DNA from: Hymenobacter sp. BT18 | GTDB lineage: Bacteria > Bacteroidota > Bacteroidia > Cytophagales > Hymenobacteraceae | Reading direction: 5' to 3' | DNA: 64,000 nt | NCBI RefSeq assembly: GCF_012273015.1 | Contig: NZ_CP050954.1 | Location: 2,582,001-2,646,000 of the forward strand | Shown: positions 25,558-32,958 of the stretch, piece after piece | Layout of the letters: each line of letters begins with the position of its first letter | How positions within the stretch are numbered: the stretch's first letter is position 1 | Made by a program: the position numbers and the translations under genes | Notes under the pieces: generated by a model | What the model was told of the DNA's origin: nothing | What the model saw: only the letters and a program-made list of their open reading frames with translations | The model's database searches: none

Positions 25558-25582
25558 GCTCCACGGCTAAGTTTGCCTACCC

Positions 25583-25840
25583 ATGATGTATGCAGTAAAA
25601 AAAGCTGCGGCTAGCCTGGTGCTGGCCGCAGCTATTGCTTTGGCTGGCTGCCAGGGCAACCCCACTGCTTCGGAGGCCAGCGCCACCGAAGTTCCGTCGG
25701 CGCAGACGGCGGCTTACCTCTGCCCCATGGGCTGCGAAGGCAGCGCCAGCAACGAGCCGGGCAAGTGTCCGGTGTGCGGCATGGATCTGGAGCACAACCC
25801 GGCCGCCAAGGCCGGGGCCGCCGCCTCGGATTCATTGTAA
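25583..25840 (+). CDS. heavy-metal-binding-domain lipoprotein
   Basis: An 85-residue lipoprotein: MMYAVKKAAASLVLAAAIAL then AGC, the lipobox. The mature part carries YLCPMGCEGSASNEPGKCPVCG followed by MDLEH. This is the YxCPM...PGxCPxCGMxL pattern of the heavy-metal-binding domain found in copper and silver efflux proteins. The usual CPMHP His is absent: the motif reads CPMGC, which adds a Cys instead. It probably binds Cu or a similar ion at the outer face of a membrane. It follows the previous lipoprotein by 25 bp and may share its transcript. No efflux pump lies nearby. Confidence 0.8.
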   Translation: MMYAVKKAAASLVLAAAIALAGCQGNPTASEASATEVPSAQTAAYLCPMGCEGSASNEPGKCPVCGMDLEHNPAAKAGAAASDSL

Positions 25841-25863
25841 GCAGCCCCGTCTTATCTTGATCT

Positions 25864-25871
25864 TAGCTTTG
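25864..25871 (+). promoter_or_regulatory. -7 promoter element of the methyltransferase gene, 7 nt from the ATG
   Basis: TAGCTTTG is a perfect TAnnTTTG match, followed by TTTTCGC and ATG. It predicts a leaderless or nearly leaderless message. Confidence 0.6.
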
Positions 25872-25878
25872 TTTTCGC

Positions 25879-26619
25879 ATGATGCAGCCTGACCCGGAGT
25901 GGTTTAGTACCTGGTTTGACTCGCCGTATTACCACTTGCTTTACCGCAACCGGGACCAGCAGGAGGCCGAGCGTTTTATTGATCAGCTACTGCTGCACCT
26001 GCGGGCCAAGCCTTCGTCGCGGCTGCTGGATCTGGCCTGCGGCAAGGGCCGCCATGCCATTTACCTCAGCGAGCAAGGCTACGATGTGACCGGGGTGGAT
26101 TTGTCGCCGCAGAGTATTGCGCACGCCCGGCAGTTTGCCGGGGAGCACCTGCGCTTTCACGTGCACGACATGCGCGACCCGCTGCCCTTCGGACCGTTCG
26201 ATTTCATTTTCAATCTGTTCACGAGCTTCGGGTACTTCCTGCAGGAAACGGAAAACGTGGTGGCGCTTCGCTCGGCCGCACAGGCCCTCAAGCCCGGCGG
26301 CAAGCTGGTTATCGACTTCCTGAACACGGAACGCACGGTGCGGGAGCTTGTCGCGCAGGAAGAGAAAACTGTGGAGGGCATCCCGTTCGACATCCGGCGG
26401 CACCTCGACAGTGACTTCATCGTGAAGGATATTCGCTTTACGGATGCTCAAGGCCAGCCGCAGCACTACCAGGAGCGGGTGCGGGCCCTGAGCCGGGAGT
26501 CGTTCGAAGAATACTTTGGCATGGCGGGGCTGCGCCTGGTAGAAGTGCTCGGCAACTATCAGCTGGGGCCCTTCGAGCCCGCTACCTCCCCCCGAATGAT
26601 TTTTATCCTGAAAAAATAA
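25879..26619 (+). CDS. class I SAM-dependent methyltransferase
   Basis: A 246-residue protein. The SAM-binding motif I is LLDLACGKGRHAIYLSEQGY at about residue 46, followed by VTGVDLSPQSIAHAR (motif II acidic residue), FDFIFNLFTSFGYF (motif IV) and LKPGGKLVIDFLN (motif VI). The N-terminus WFSTWFDSPYYHLLYRNRD is typical of a common Bacteroidota group of unknown substrate. Either of two adjacent ATGs could start it. The promoter box 7 nt upstream suggests a leaderless mRNA. Substrate cannot be told. Confidence 0.88.
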   Translation: MMQPDPEWFSTWFDSPYYHLLYRNRDQQEAERFIDQLLLHLRAKPSSRLLDLACGKGRHAIYLSEQGYDVTGVDLSPQSIAHARQFAGEHLRFHVHDMRDPLPFGPFDFIFNLFTSFGYFLQETENVVALRSAAQALKPGGKLVIDFLNTERTVRELVAQEEKTVEGIPFDIRRHLDSDFIVKDIRFTDAQGQPQHYQERVRALSRESFEEYFGMAGLRLVEVLGNYQLGPFEPATSPRMIFILKK

Positions 26620-26713
26620 GGCTGGATCTGAGCGGCTTACCGCTGCTTCCTAAACCTGAAGCTAGCCTGTGTGCTTTGGGCCGCTGCCTTACTCCCTACC
26701 TCACTATCTGCCC

Positions 26714-27442
26714 ATGTGGATTGCCCTGTTCGTGCTGTTTGCCACCGTGCTGGGAGCCGGCTGGCTTACACGCTTTGTGCCCACGGCCCATACCACCTGG
26801 ATGAAGCCGTTGCTGGCATTCAGTGGCGCCTATTTGTTTACGCTCACCATCACGCACCTGCTGCCGGAGGCCCTGCAAATGTCAACTGACTCGCACCGGG
26901 TAGGGTATTTTGTGCTGGCTGGCTTTTTTGGGCAGCTGGTACTGGAGGTGTTTTCGCAGGGCGTGGAGCACGGCCACATGCACCATCATACCTCCCACGT
27001 GGGGCGCGTGCCGTTTCTGCTGCTGGGGGCCCTCGTGGTTCATTCCTTCCTGGAAGGCAGTATTATGGTGCCGGGCTCAGCTACCGGGGAAGTGGGGCAA
27101 AACTTCTACCTGATTATGGCAGGAGTAGCCCTGCACCACATTCCCGCCGCCTTTGCCCTGATGGCTACTCTGTTGCTGCGGCTGGGCAGCTTTCGGCGGG
27201 CCCTGCCTTTTCTGGTATTGTTTGCGCTGGCGTCTCCCGCCGGGGTGCTGGTGAGTAACTACGTGGTGCTGGAAGAACTCCTCACGGGCGGCTGGTACGC
27301 GGCTCTGCTAGGCCTAGTAGCCGGCAACTTCCTGCATGTTTCCACTACCATTCTGTTTGAGACCAGCCCGGAGCACCGCTTACCCTGGCCAAAGCTGCTG
27401 GCTACGGTAGCCGGCACCGGCCTGGCCCTGCTGGTAGCCTAA
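26714..27442 (+). CDS. ZIP-family metal transporter
   Basis: A 242-residue membrane protein with about eight helices. The ATG at 26714 fits best; an upstream GTG at 26669 would add a non-membrane extension. ZIP marks are ITHLLPEALQMS in helix 2, the His-rich loop HGHMHHHTSHVGR (about 95-107) between helices 3 and 4, LVVHSFLEGSIMV in helix 4, and LHHIPAAFALMATLL in helix 5. ZIP proteins bring Zn2+, Fe2+ or Mn2+ into the cytoplasm. It is convergent with cbpM, 7 bp apart. Metal specificity is not clear. Confidence 0.9.
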   Translation: MWIALFVLFATVLGAGWLTRFVPTAHTTWMKPLLAFSGAYLFTLTITHLLPEALQMSTDSHRVGYFVLAGFFGQLVLEVFSQGVEHGHMHHHTSHVGRVPFLLLGALVVHSFLEGSIMVPGSATGEVGQNFYLIMAGVALHHIPAAFALMATLLLRLGSFRRALPFLVLFALASPAGVLVSNYVVLEELLTGGWYAALLGLVAGNFLHVSTTILFETSPEHRLPWPKLLATVAGTGLALLVA

Positions 27443-27449
27443 CTCGGGG

Positions 27450-27773
27450 TCAGAGCACGTCGAAGGTGGGGGCGCCGCCCTGGAGAAACCGCTCCAGCTG
27501 GGCTGCCCGGGCCTGCTGCCGGCGCAGCTCACGCTGCAGCTGCAACACCCGCTGCCGGAGCAGGAGTACTACGTCTATACTTTCGGTGCCCAGGCCCAGG
27601 TCGTGGTGCAAGCGGGCTAGGCGGGCCAGGTGCTCGGGTTCCTCCTCGATGGTATCGGGGGCAGCCGCCAGACGTACCAGACCCAGTTCAGCAAATTCGC
27701 GCACAACGGCCTCGTTCAGGCCATAGCTGACGGCGCACTCGTGGTAGGTGATGGTAATGAGGTGAGTTTCCAT
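27450..27773 (-). CDS. cbpM: CbpM-type chaperone modulator
   Basis: A 107-residue MerR-like helical protein. The N-terminal region, ITITYHECAVSYGLNEAVVREFAELGLV, matches CbpM, which binds the J-domain of CbpA and inhibits its co-chaperone and DNA-binding activity. The C-terminal half is a coiled coil rich in Gln/Arg/Leu (LLLRQRVLQLQRELRRQQ). It lies 53 bp downstream of cbpA in the same direction, the standard arrangement. Length is normal. Confidence 0.88.
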   Translation of the reverse strand: METHLITITYHECAVSYGLNEAVVREFAELGLVRLAAAPDTIEEEPEHLARLARLHHDLGLGTESIDVVLLLRQRVLQLQRELRRQQARAAQLERFLQGGAPTFDVL

Positions 27774-27826
27774 GGCAGGTTCGTTGGGGCATTGCCAGTG
27801 CAGGATCTTACGAAAAAACGGGTGCG

Positions 27827-28744
27827 CTACGCTGATTTGCGGAGCGCCGCCAATTGTCGGAAAAGGTCTTTTTCCGGCTCGGTCAGGTGCTGGGGCAGCG
27901 TCAGGGTCAGCCGCAGGTACAAGTCGCCGAACTGCCCGGGCTGGCGGTACACCGGGAAGCCCTTGCCCCGCAGCCGCAGGCGGGTGCCATTGGGGGTTTC
28001 GGGCTTGATGGTGATTTTGACGGGCCCCGAGAGCGTGTCAATCTGCTGCTCGCCGCCCAGGGCCGCGGTGTACACGCTCACGGGCACATCCATGGTAAGG
28101 TCGGCTCCGGTGCGGGTATAGCGGGCGTCGGGCTTTAGGCGGAAGGTGATGTACAAGGACCCGTTGGGGCCACCATTGCGGCCGGGGGCCCCCTGGTCGC
28201 GCAAGCGGATGGTCTGCCCGTCTTCCACGCCCGGCTGAATGGTGATGCGCAGTTTCCGGTCGTTTACCGTGAGCGTGCGGGGCCCGCCGTGGTAAGCTTC
28301 TTCCAGGGATAATTCCAGCTCGGCCTGGTAGTCCTGCCCGGCCCGGGCACGGGCGTTGCCGCCCCGCTCGCCCTCCATGTTGCCGAAGATTGAGCTGAAA
28401 AAATCGGAGAAGTCGGCCTCGTCGCCGAAGGGGCTGCTCCCACTGAAACCACCACCGCCCGGTTGCCCGTACTGAGACCAGTCGAAGCCTCCACCGCCCC
28501 GGCTGCCCGCCTGCTGGTAGCGTTGCCAGTCGGCCCCCAACTGGTCATACTTTTGCCGCTTTTCCGGGTCGCTCAGCACCTCGTTGGCCTCGTTCACTTC
28601 CTTGAAGCGCTGCTCAGCTTCCGGGTTGTTGGGATTCACATCGGGGTGATGCTGACGTGCCAGCTTGCGGTACGCCTTTTTAATCTGCTCCGGGGTAGCA
28701 GTTTTCTCTACACCCAGTACTTTGTAGTAGTCTTTGTAGTCCAC
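27827..28744 (-). CDS. cbpA: DnaJ-type co-chaperone CbpA
   Basis: A 305-residue J-protein. The J-domain occupies residues 1-70 with the HPD motif in [16 protein letters not shown] Gly/Phe-rich linker (about 75-130) follows, then two C-terminal beta-sandwich domains with [29 protein letters not shown] and [12 protein letters not shown]. It lacks the zinc-finger region of DnaJ, as CbpA does. It stimulates DnaK and, in E. coli, binds curved DNA. The start is GTG at 28744, the codon that places the J-domain at the N-terminus. cbpM lies directly downstream. Confidence 0.93.
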   Translation of the reverse strand: MDYKDYYKVLGVEKTATPEQIKKAYRKLARQHHPDVNPNNPEAEQRFKEVNEANEVLSDPEKRQKYDQLGADWQRYQQAGSRGGGGFDWSQYGQPGGGGFSGSSPFGDEADFSDFFSSIFGNMEGERGGNARARAGQDYQAELELSLEEAYHGGPRTLTVNDRKLRITIQPGVEDGQTIRLRDQGAPGRNGGPNGSLYITFRLKPDARYTRTGADLTMDVPVSVYTAALGGEQQIDTLSGPVKITIKPETPNGTRLRLRGKGFPVYRQPGQFGDLYLRLTLTLPQHLTEPEKDLFRQLAALRKSA

Positions 28745-28915
28745 TTCGTAAGAGATATGCCGCAGAATGACCGAAAAACTAACCCGCGCCGGAGCGGGCT
28801 TGGGCCTTGCACAAACGTAGCGCTATCCTCAAAGTTGTGCGCAAACGGCTGGCCTAGTTTTTGCCTTCCCGCAAAAATCGTAATTTACTTGCTTCCCACC
28901 TTGTTTTCCACCCCT

Positions 28916-28923
28916 TACCTTCG
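28916..28923 (+). promoter_or_regulatory. -7-like element 5 nt before the 28929 gene
   Basis: TACCTTCG matches TAnnTTTG at seven of eight positions, counting the two free ones. TTG lies 15 nt upstream. The ATG follows after CTGAT. Confidence 0.45.
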
Positions 28924-28928
28924 CTGAT

Positions 28929-29351
28929 ATGAAACGTATTATGCTGACCACTACGGCCCTGCTGCTGGCCCTTGGCTGTTGGTCGTCTGTGCAGGCTCAA
29001 ACCAAACTGCCACCCCGCCGCACGGTAGCCCCCAAGCCCAAAGCAGCTGCACCTAAGGGTATTACCTTGAAAGAAGGCTATGCCATGAAGGATGGCAAGC
29101 TGATGGTAACCCGCAATGGCCACACCGACCCGGTTTCCCGCACGGAGCAGCTCGTGAATGGCACCACCATCAAAGCCGATGGCACCGTTATCATGCGCGA
29201 CAGCACGCGTGTGATGATGAAAGAGGGCGATATTATGTCCTTGAGCGGCCGCCTCACCACGGTAGCCATGAAAGCCGAACAGGATAGCCTGATGAATGTG
29301 GTGAAAGAAAACACCAAAGTAAAGCTGAAATCCAAGCGCAAAGGCCGTTAA
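28929..29351 (+). CDS. DUF6799 secreted protein
   Basis: A 140-residue protein with a signal peptide (MLTTTALLLALGCWSSVQAQ). After a Pro/Lys/Ala-rich linker (about 28-42), residues 48-110 form a DUF6799-like module: GYAMKDGKLMVTRNGHTDPV, LVNGTTIKADGTVIMRDSTRV, MKEGDIMSLSG. The tail is basic. Such domains appear in small exported proteins of Cytophagales with no known role. A strong hairpin lies between this gene and the convergent gene at 29419. Confidence 0.8.
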   Translation: MKRIMLTTTALLLALGCWSSVQAQTKLPPRRTVAPKPKAAAPKGITLKEGYAMKDGKLMVTRNGHTDPVSRTEQLVNGTTIKADGTVIMRDSTRVMMKEGDIMSLSGRLTTVAMKAEQDSLMNVVKENTKVKLKSKRKGR

Positions 29352-29379
29352 GCCAATTGGGCTTCTGGAAGCTTTTCTG

Positions 29380-29415
29380 GCGGGGTACTGCGGCTGTCAT
29401 GCCGCAGTACCCCGC
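29380..29415. terminator. strong hairpin between convergent genes
   Basis: Perfect 15-bp arms (29380-29394 and 29401-29415; GCGGGGTACTGCGGC) with a 6-nt loop. There is no T-tract on either side, but the position between two convergent genes suggests a bidirectional terminator or a barrier. Confidence 0.6.
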
Positions 29416-29418
29416 TTG

Positions 29419-29616
29419 CTATTGAGGCAGGGTGTAATCCTGCAGGATTTCGCGGGCTTCGGCATCAGAAGTGGCTTCTACTACTTCGTTAATCACGAAC
29501 TGCACTTCCGCTTCCGTCCACTTCTGGGCTTCGGCGGCTTTCACGAAGGCCCCAAGTAAAGCAAACCGGCCGGCTGATGGGGCGGGTACCCACTGCACTT
29601 TCTTACGAATTCTCAT
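29419..29616 (-). CDS. small hypothetical protein
   Basis: A 65-residue protein with no signal or membrane segment: a short basic N-terminus (MRIRKKVQWVPAPSAG) and two predicted helices (FALLGAFVKAAEAQKWTEAE, then EVVEATSDAEAREILQDY). I do not recognise the family. The frame has codon use like its neighbours and lies 15 bp downstream of the rlpA-like gene, likely in the same transcript. Probably cytoplasmic. Confidence 0.65.
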   Translation of the reverse strand: MRIRKKVQWVPAPSAGRFALLGAFVKAAEAQKWTEAEVQFVINEVVEATSDAEAREILQDYTLPQ

Positions 29617-29631
29617 CTTCTGAGGGGATAA

Positions 29632-29997
29632 TTATGGGTGGGCAGCGCGCACCACTTTCAGCTGCACCGGGGCCACCCCAGCCTCCACAATGCCAATCTT
29701 GCGGGCTGCCTTGCGGGATAAGTCAATGATGCGGCCTTTGGCATGCGGGCCCCGGTCTGTGATGGTAACTTTCACGGAGCGGTGGTTACGCGGGTTGGTC
29801 ACGCGCACGATGGTGCCGAAGGGCAGCGTATTGTGCGCCGCCGTGCGCTTGCTTGCCCGGTACACAGTGCCGCTGGCGGTTTTTCGGCCGTTAAATTTAT
29901 CGGCGTAGTACGAGGCCTGCCCGGTTTGGGTAAAAGCCCGGGAGCCGGCACAGCCGGCAAGTGCACTCAGGAAAAGGCAAAAAATCAACAAACGCAT
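29632..29997 (-). CDS. RlpA-like double-psi beta-barrel lipoprotein
   Basis: A 121-residue protein. The ATG at 29997 gives a lipoprotein signal (MRLLIFCLFLSALAGC). The mature domain is a double-psi beta-barrel with QASYYADKFNGRKTASG, AAHNTLPFGTIVRVTN and VTITDRGPHAKGRIIDLSR, the RlpA signature. RlpA proteins are outer-membrane lipoproteins that cut or bind denuded glycan strands at the septum. The SPOR domain of longer RlpA proteins is absent, so septal targeting is not expected by that route. A TAGCTTTG box lies 15 nt upstream, over the stop codon of the GH25 gene. Confidence 0.85.
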   Translation of the reverse strand: MRLLIFCLFLSALAGCAGSRAFTQTGQASYYADKFNGRKTASGTVYRASKRTAAHNTLPFGTIVRVTNPRNHRSVKVTITDRGPHAKGRIIDLSRKAARKIGIVEAGVAPVQLKVVRAAHP

Positions 29998-30012
29998 ACC
30001 GGCAATAATAGG

Positions 30013-30020
30013 CAAAGCTA
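30013..30020 (-). promoter_or_regulatory. -7 promoter element of the rlpA-like gene
   Basis: TAGCTTTG, perfect TAnnTTTG, 15 nt before the ATG at 29997. It overlaps the stop codon of the upstream GH25 gene. Confidence 0.5.
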
Positions 30021-30863
30021 GTGAGAGGCCGCCGGGCGGGGCCGGGAGGCCGGAATGCGCAGGGCCAGCAGGTTCTGGAAATTTCCCTGCAGCACATTGA
30101 AATCTACGGTGCCTTTGATGCCCGGAATGTAGGATTCATCGGAGTGCTGCCAGATAATCCACTTCTCACGGCCCAGGGCCGGTTTTTCTACCTCGTAGTG
30201 GGCCAGCCAGAGTGGGTATTGGTCGAAGTGCCCGGCCAGGTAGCGGCGGTAGAAGCTATAGTTGGAATACAAAATGGGCCGCACGCCGTAGTGCCGCTCC
30301 ACCAGGCGCAGCCAGGTAGCAATGCCGCGCCGCATCTGGGCCACATCATGAAACTCCTGGGCTTCTACATCCAATACCGGCGGCAGGTCGCCGGGCCGCA
30401 AGTCGGCGGTTTTTACGAATAAGTCGGCCTGCTGGCGCCCATCGTAGTTAGGCTGAAAGTAGTGGTAAGCCCCGCAGTAGATGCCCGCGCGCCGGGCCTC
30501 TCGCAGGTTTCGCTGAAACCGGGCGTCGCGCAGGGTTACGCCTTCCGTGGCTTTCAGGAAAGCAAAGCGGACGTTGTTTTCGGCTACCCGTGTCCAGTTG
30601 ATATGCCCTTGGTAGGCCGACACGTCGATGCCATGCACTGTGTAGCCCGTGAGCAGGGGTGTGCGCTCCTGCCCGGTGAGGCGGTGGCTGATGAGCGTAG
30701 CGTAGGCCCGGCGCGCGTAGCGATGCACTTGGCGCTGGTAGAGCAGGTAGAAACCCAGTGCGCCTAGTAGCAGGAGCACAGCCAGGCTCCGCAGCGCCAA
30801 CCCCCAGCGGGATTTGTGGCGGCGCGTAGCAGCAGGGCGGGAACGGCTCACAGACGGTTGCAT
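30018..30863 (-). CDS. membrane-anchored GH25 muramidase
   Basis: A 281-residue protein from the ATG at 30863; the frame is open further upstream but that part has no family similarity. A basic N-terminus is followed by one transmembrane helix (about residues 28-46). The rest is a GH25 lysozyme domain: HGIDVSAYQGHINW, FAFLKATEGVTLRDARFQRN, GAYHYFQPNYDG, LPPVLDVEAQEF with the catalytic acidic pair, and PILYSNYSFYRRYL. It hydrolyses the β-1,4 bond between MurNAc and GlcNAc, with the domain facing the periplasm. It lies upstream of the rlpA-like gene with a 20-bp gap, giving a small cell-wall gene pair. Confidence 0.9.
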   Translation of the reverse strand: MQPSVSRSRPAATRRHKSRWGLALRSLAVLLLLGALGFYLLYQRQVHRYARRAYATLISHRLTGQERTPLLTGYTVHGIDVSAYQGHINWTRVAENNVRFAFLKATEGVTLRDARFQRNLREARRAGIYCGAYHYFQPNYDGRQQADLFVKTADLRPGDLPPVLDVEAQEFHDVAQMRRGIATWLRLVERHYGVRPILYSNYSFYRRYLAGHFDQYPLWLAHYEVEKPALGREKWIIWQHSDESYIPGIKGTVDFNVLQGNFQNLLALRIPASRPRPAASH

Positions 30864-30940
30864 AGCCGAAGTAACGCAGGAAGCATGGTTTCTGATGCCC
30901 GAAGCGCCAACAAATAGCCGACCAGCGTACCTGAATACCG

Positions 30941-30948
30941 TACTTTTG
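30941..30948 (+). promoter_or_regulatory. -7 promoter element of the VF530 gene
   Basis: TACTTTTG, perfect TAnnTTTG, 21 nt before the ATG at 30970. Confidence 0.6.
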
Positions 30949-30969
30949 TGCGAAACCAATCCTTTGCTT

Positions 30970-31242
30970 ATGGCTTCTACCGCTGATGATGCCCGCGACG
31001 AATCAGGGCACTTAATTCGTGAGCTGCACGGCGTCACGCTGGCGCAAATCCTGGAGTATCTGGTATTGCACTACGGCTGGGCCGAGCTGGACAGCCGTAT
31101 CCGCATCAACTGCTTTGCCGTGAACCCCAGCATCAAGTCCAGCCTCACATTTCTGCGGCGCACGCCCTGGGCCCGCGCCAAGGTAGAGGCCCTGTACGTG
31201 CAGGCGCGTACGGCCGAAGTGCTGGGTAGGAAGAAGCCGTAA
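30970..31242 (+). CDS. VF530-family (DUF2132) protein
   Basis: A 90-residue protein. It carries nearly the whole family signature: LHGVTLAQILEYLVLHYGWAE, IRINCFAVNPSIKSS and LTFLRRTPWARAKVEALYV. The fold is a small helical domain of the DNA-binding type, and members are annotated as DNA-binding proteins. The ATG at 30970 follows a perfect promoter box and matches the family N-terminus; an in-frame extension upstream overlaps the divergent GH25 gene and is not used. Function is unknown. Confidence 0.9.
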   Translation: MASTADDARDESGHLIRELHGVTLAQILEYLVLHYGWAELDSRIRINCFAVNPSIKSSLTFLRRTPWARAKVEALYVQARTAEVLGRKKP

Positions 31243-31386
31243 CTGCTTGTTTAATATAGATTTATTTCTATAACACAAAATTTTATTCTACGTACAGGGG
31301 CTCATTCCACCCCGCGTGCCGGTTCCTGGTACGCGTCTTGCAACCACTCCGGCAGCAAGACCTTTTCACCTTTCACCCCCTGTGTT

Positions 31387-31770
31387 ATGAACGCCTTCCT
31401 TCGCAATATTTCCGCCCTCACCCTGTTTGCCGGCTCTTTTGTAGTGAGCACCAACGCTACGGCCCAGGCCGTGCAGCAAGGTAATGGCGCCCTCGTGCAG
31501 AAAACCGACCGCTCGGTGTGTATGACGGCCGACCTGACGGGCCTGAGCACCTGCGTAAACATGAACCAGACGCAGTACCTGATTACGCCTTCCGGCAACG
31601 AAACCTCCGTTTGGAAAGGCACGGTACCCGCCGAGCTGCGTCCCGCCAAAACCCTGGTGAAGGACGCTACCTGGCAGGAGCGGGGCCGCACCTTCGATAC
31701 GCACTCGGTAACCACCCCCGATGGTAAAATCTCCCTGACGCTTCACTACAAGGCCAACGGCGCCAAGTAA
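31387..31770 (+). CDS. secreted protein of unknown function (DUF6799-like)
   Basis: A 127-residue protein with a signal peptide (ISALTLFAGSFVVSTNATAQA). The mature part has a pair of cysteines (SVCMTADLTGLSTCVNMNQ) that may form a disulphide, and VKDATWQERGRTFDTHSVTT near the C-terminus. It loosely resembles the small exported DUF6799-type proteins but the match is weak. Preceded by an AT-rich stretch (about 31246-31295) and followed by a good terminator, so probably monocistronic. Confidence 0.7.
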   Translation: MNAFLRNISALTLFAGSFVVSTNATAQAVQQGNGALVQKTDRSVCMTADLTGLSTCVNMNQTQYLITPSGNETSVWKGTVPAELRPAKTLVKDATWQERGRTFDTHSVTTPDGKISLTLHYKANGAK

Positions 31771-31800
31771 GCGCTGCAACGGCAGTAAGTCGTATTTTCG

Positions 31801-31832
31801 AAGCCAGCCGCCTCCCGCGGCTGGCTTTTTTG
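31801..31832 (+). terminator. intrinsic terminator after the 31387 gene
   Basis: AAGCCAGCCGC pairs with GCGGCTGGCTT around CTCCC, followed by TTTT. Confidence 0.85.
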
Positions 31833-31857
31833 TGGGCGTTGCCGTTTAGGAATTTTT

Positions 31858-32181
31858 ATGAAAGACATTGCCGAAAAATCGGGGCCTGGGGCTTTGCTGC
31901 TGGGGCTGCTGGGGTTTCTGACCTTCGAGACGGGGGCATTCTACGTGCTTCGGTTCCTTACGGCCAGCTTGGGCGAAACCAACCAGTATCAACCCGAAAA
32001 TACCATCGTCAGCAACTGGGTGAAAACGGTGGTGTTTCTGCTGCTCTACCTCGCGCTGCTGATTGGGGCAATGCTGCTGCTGAGCAACCGCCTGCCCCGG
32101 CGCTACCGCGGACAGGTGATGGGCTGGTTTTACCTGGCCCTGCTCACGGGCTTTGTACTGCTGATACCGCTGTTTAATTAA
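31858..32181 (+). CDS. small three-helix membrane protein
   Basis: A 107-residue protein with hydrophobic segments at about 12-32, 56-77 and 88-105, and a polar loop between the first two (LGETNQYQPENTIVSNW). I do not recognise a family. It lies just after the terminator of the previous gene, and its own promoter is not obvious. It is convergent with an Hsp20-type gene. Probably an inner-membrane protein. Confidence 0.7.
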   Translation: MKDIAEKSGPGALLLGLLGFLTFETGAFYVLRFLTASLGETNQYQPENTIVSNWVKTVVFLLLYLALLIGAMLLLSNRLPRRYRGQVMGWFYLALLTGFVLLIPLFN

Positions 32182-32190
32182 GCTTACGGC

Positions 32191-32220
32191 AAAAAAAAGC
32201 CACTGCCTGGGGCAGTGGCT
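32191..32220 (-). terminator. intrinsic terminator after the Hsp20-type gene
   Basis: On the minus strand, AGCCACTGCC pairs with GGCAGTGGCT around a 2-4 nt loop, followed by eight Ts. Confidence 0.9.
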
Positions 32221-32274
32221 GGGAAACCTGAGGCCGGTCGGTCCCGGCGGTATATAGAGCCGCAGAACGGCAGG

Positions 32275-32658
32275 TTACTGACGACGGATATTTATTTCGC
32301 GGGGCTGGTTGGTGGCATCCTGGTACGGAATGCGGACCAGCAGCTCCGGGCCTTCGTGCACCGCGTCAATGCGCGACAGGTCCAGGGTATCGGGCAGCTC
32401 CAGGGAGCGGATAAACAGGGGGGCTGCGAGCGTGGCCTCTGGTTCGTGCCGGTACTCGGCATACACGGTGAGCTGCTGGTTGTGCAAGACCACGTGAAAG
32501 TTTTCGGGATGCACCGATGGCGCCGCTACCCGGATAACGACGCCCTTCTCGCGCTTATCTACGCGCATCGTAGCCTGCGCAATGCCTCCACCCAGCGTGT
32601 TCAGCAGGTCGAGTTGCGGAGCTATGGTGCGAATAAATTCTGGGCTGATGAGCTTCAT
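32275..32658 (-). CDS. Hsp20/alpha-crystallin-like protein
   Basis: A 127-residue protein. Residues 28-125 form an alpha-crystallin-type beta-sandwich: ATMRVDKREKGVVIRVAAPS, FHVVLHNQQLTVYAEY, LFIRSLELPDTLDLSRIDAV and LLVRIPYQ. The N-terminal region is short, and the C-terminal IxI oligomerisation motif is represented by EINIRRQ. Small heat-shock proteins hold unfolded proteins for refolding. The domain is more divergent than classical IbpA types, so a specialised role is possible. A strong terminator follows. Confidence 0.8.
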   Translation of the reverse strand: MKLISPEFIRTIAPQLDLLNTLGGGIAQATMRVDKREKGVVIRVAAPSVHPENFHVVLHNQQLTVYAEYRHEPEATLAAPLFIRSLELPDTLDLSRIDAVHEGPELLVRIPYQDATNQPREINIRRQ

Positions 32659-32872
32659 GGGTTGGTTCCTTTCTTGGTTCGCATACCCTTATGCAAAGGG
32701 CATACCAGCCCCAAAGCCTGAGCTTTTTTGCGCCAGAATGACGGCCGGTAACTGGCTTATAAACGCCCTTTTACGCCATAATGGCGGCTATGCCGCGGTT
32801 TCTCTCTGCAAACAGGATTGGGAGACTCACCGAAAAAGCTAAAACGGGTAGCAACCCCCGGCCATATGCCGG

Positions 32873-32880
32873 TATCTTTG
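32873..32880 (+). promoter_or_regulatory. -7 promoter element of the MFS gene
   Basis: TATCTTTG, perfect TAnnTTTG, 78 nt before the ATG at 32959. The untranslated leader would be unusually long for this window. Confidence 0.5.
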
Positions 32881-32958
32881 TCTGCGGCGCAGCCCGCCGG
32901 TACGTTTGGCGGCCGGGCTGGTTGGTATATATCCCGTAGCATCATCTGTATACTGTAT

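Noticed and set aside
25583..27442. A metal-efflux or import operon made of the metal-binding lipoprotein, methyltransferase and ZIP transporter
   Set aside because: The methyltransferase has its own promoter box and no metal link, and gaps between the genes are 38 and 94 bp. Neighbourhood alone does not support one system.
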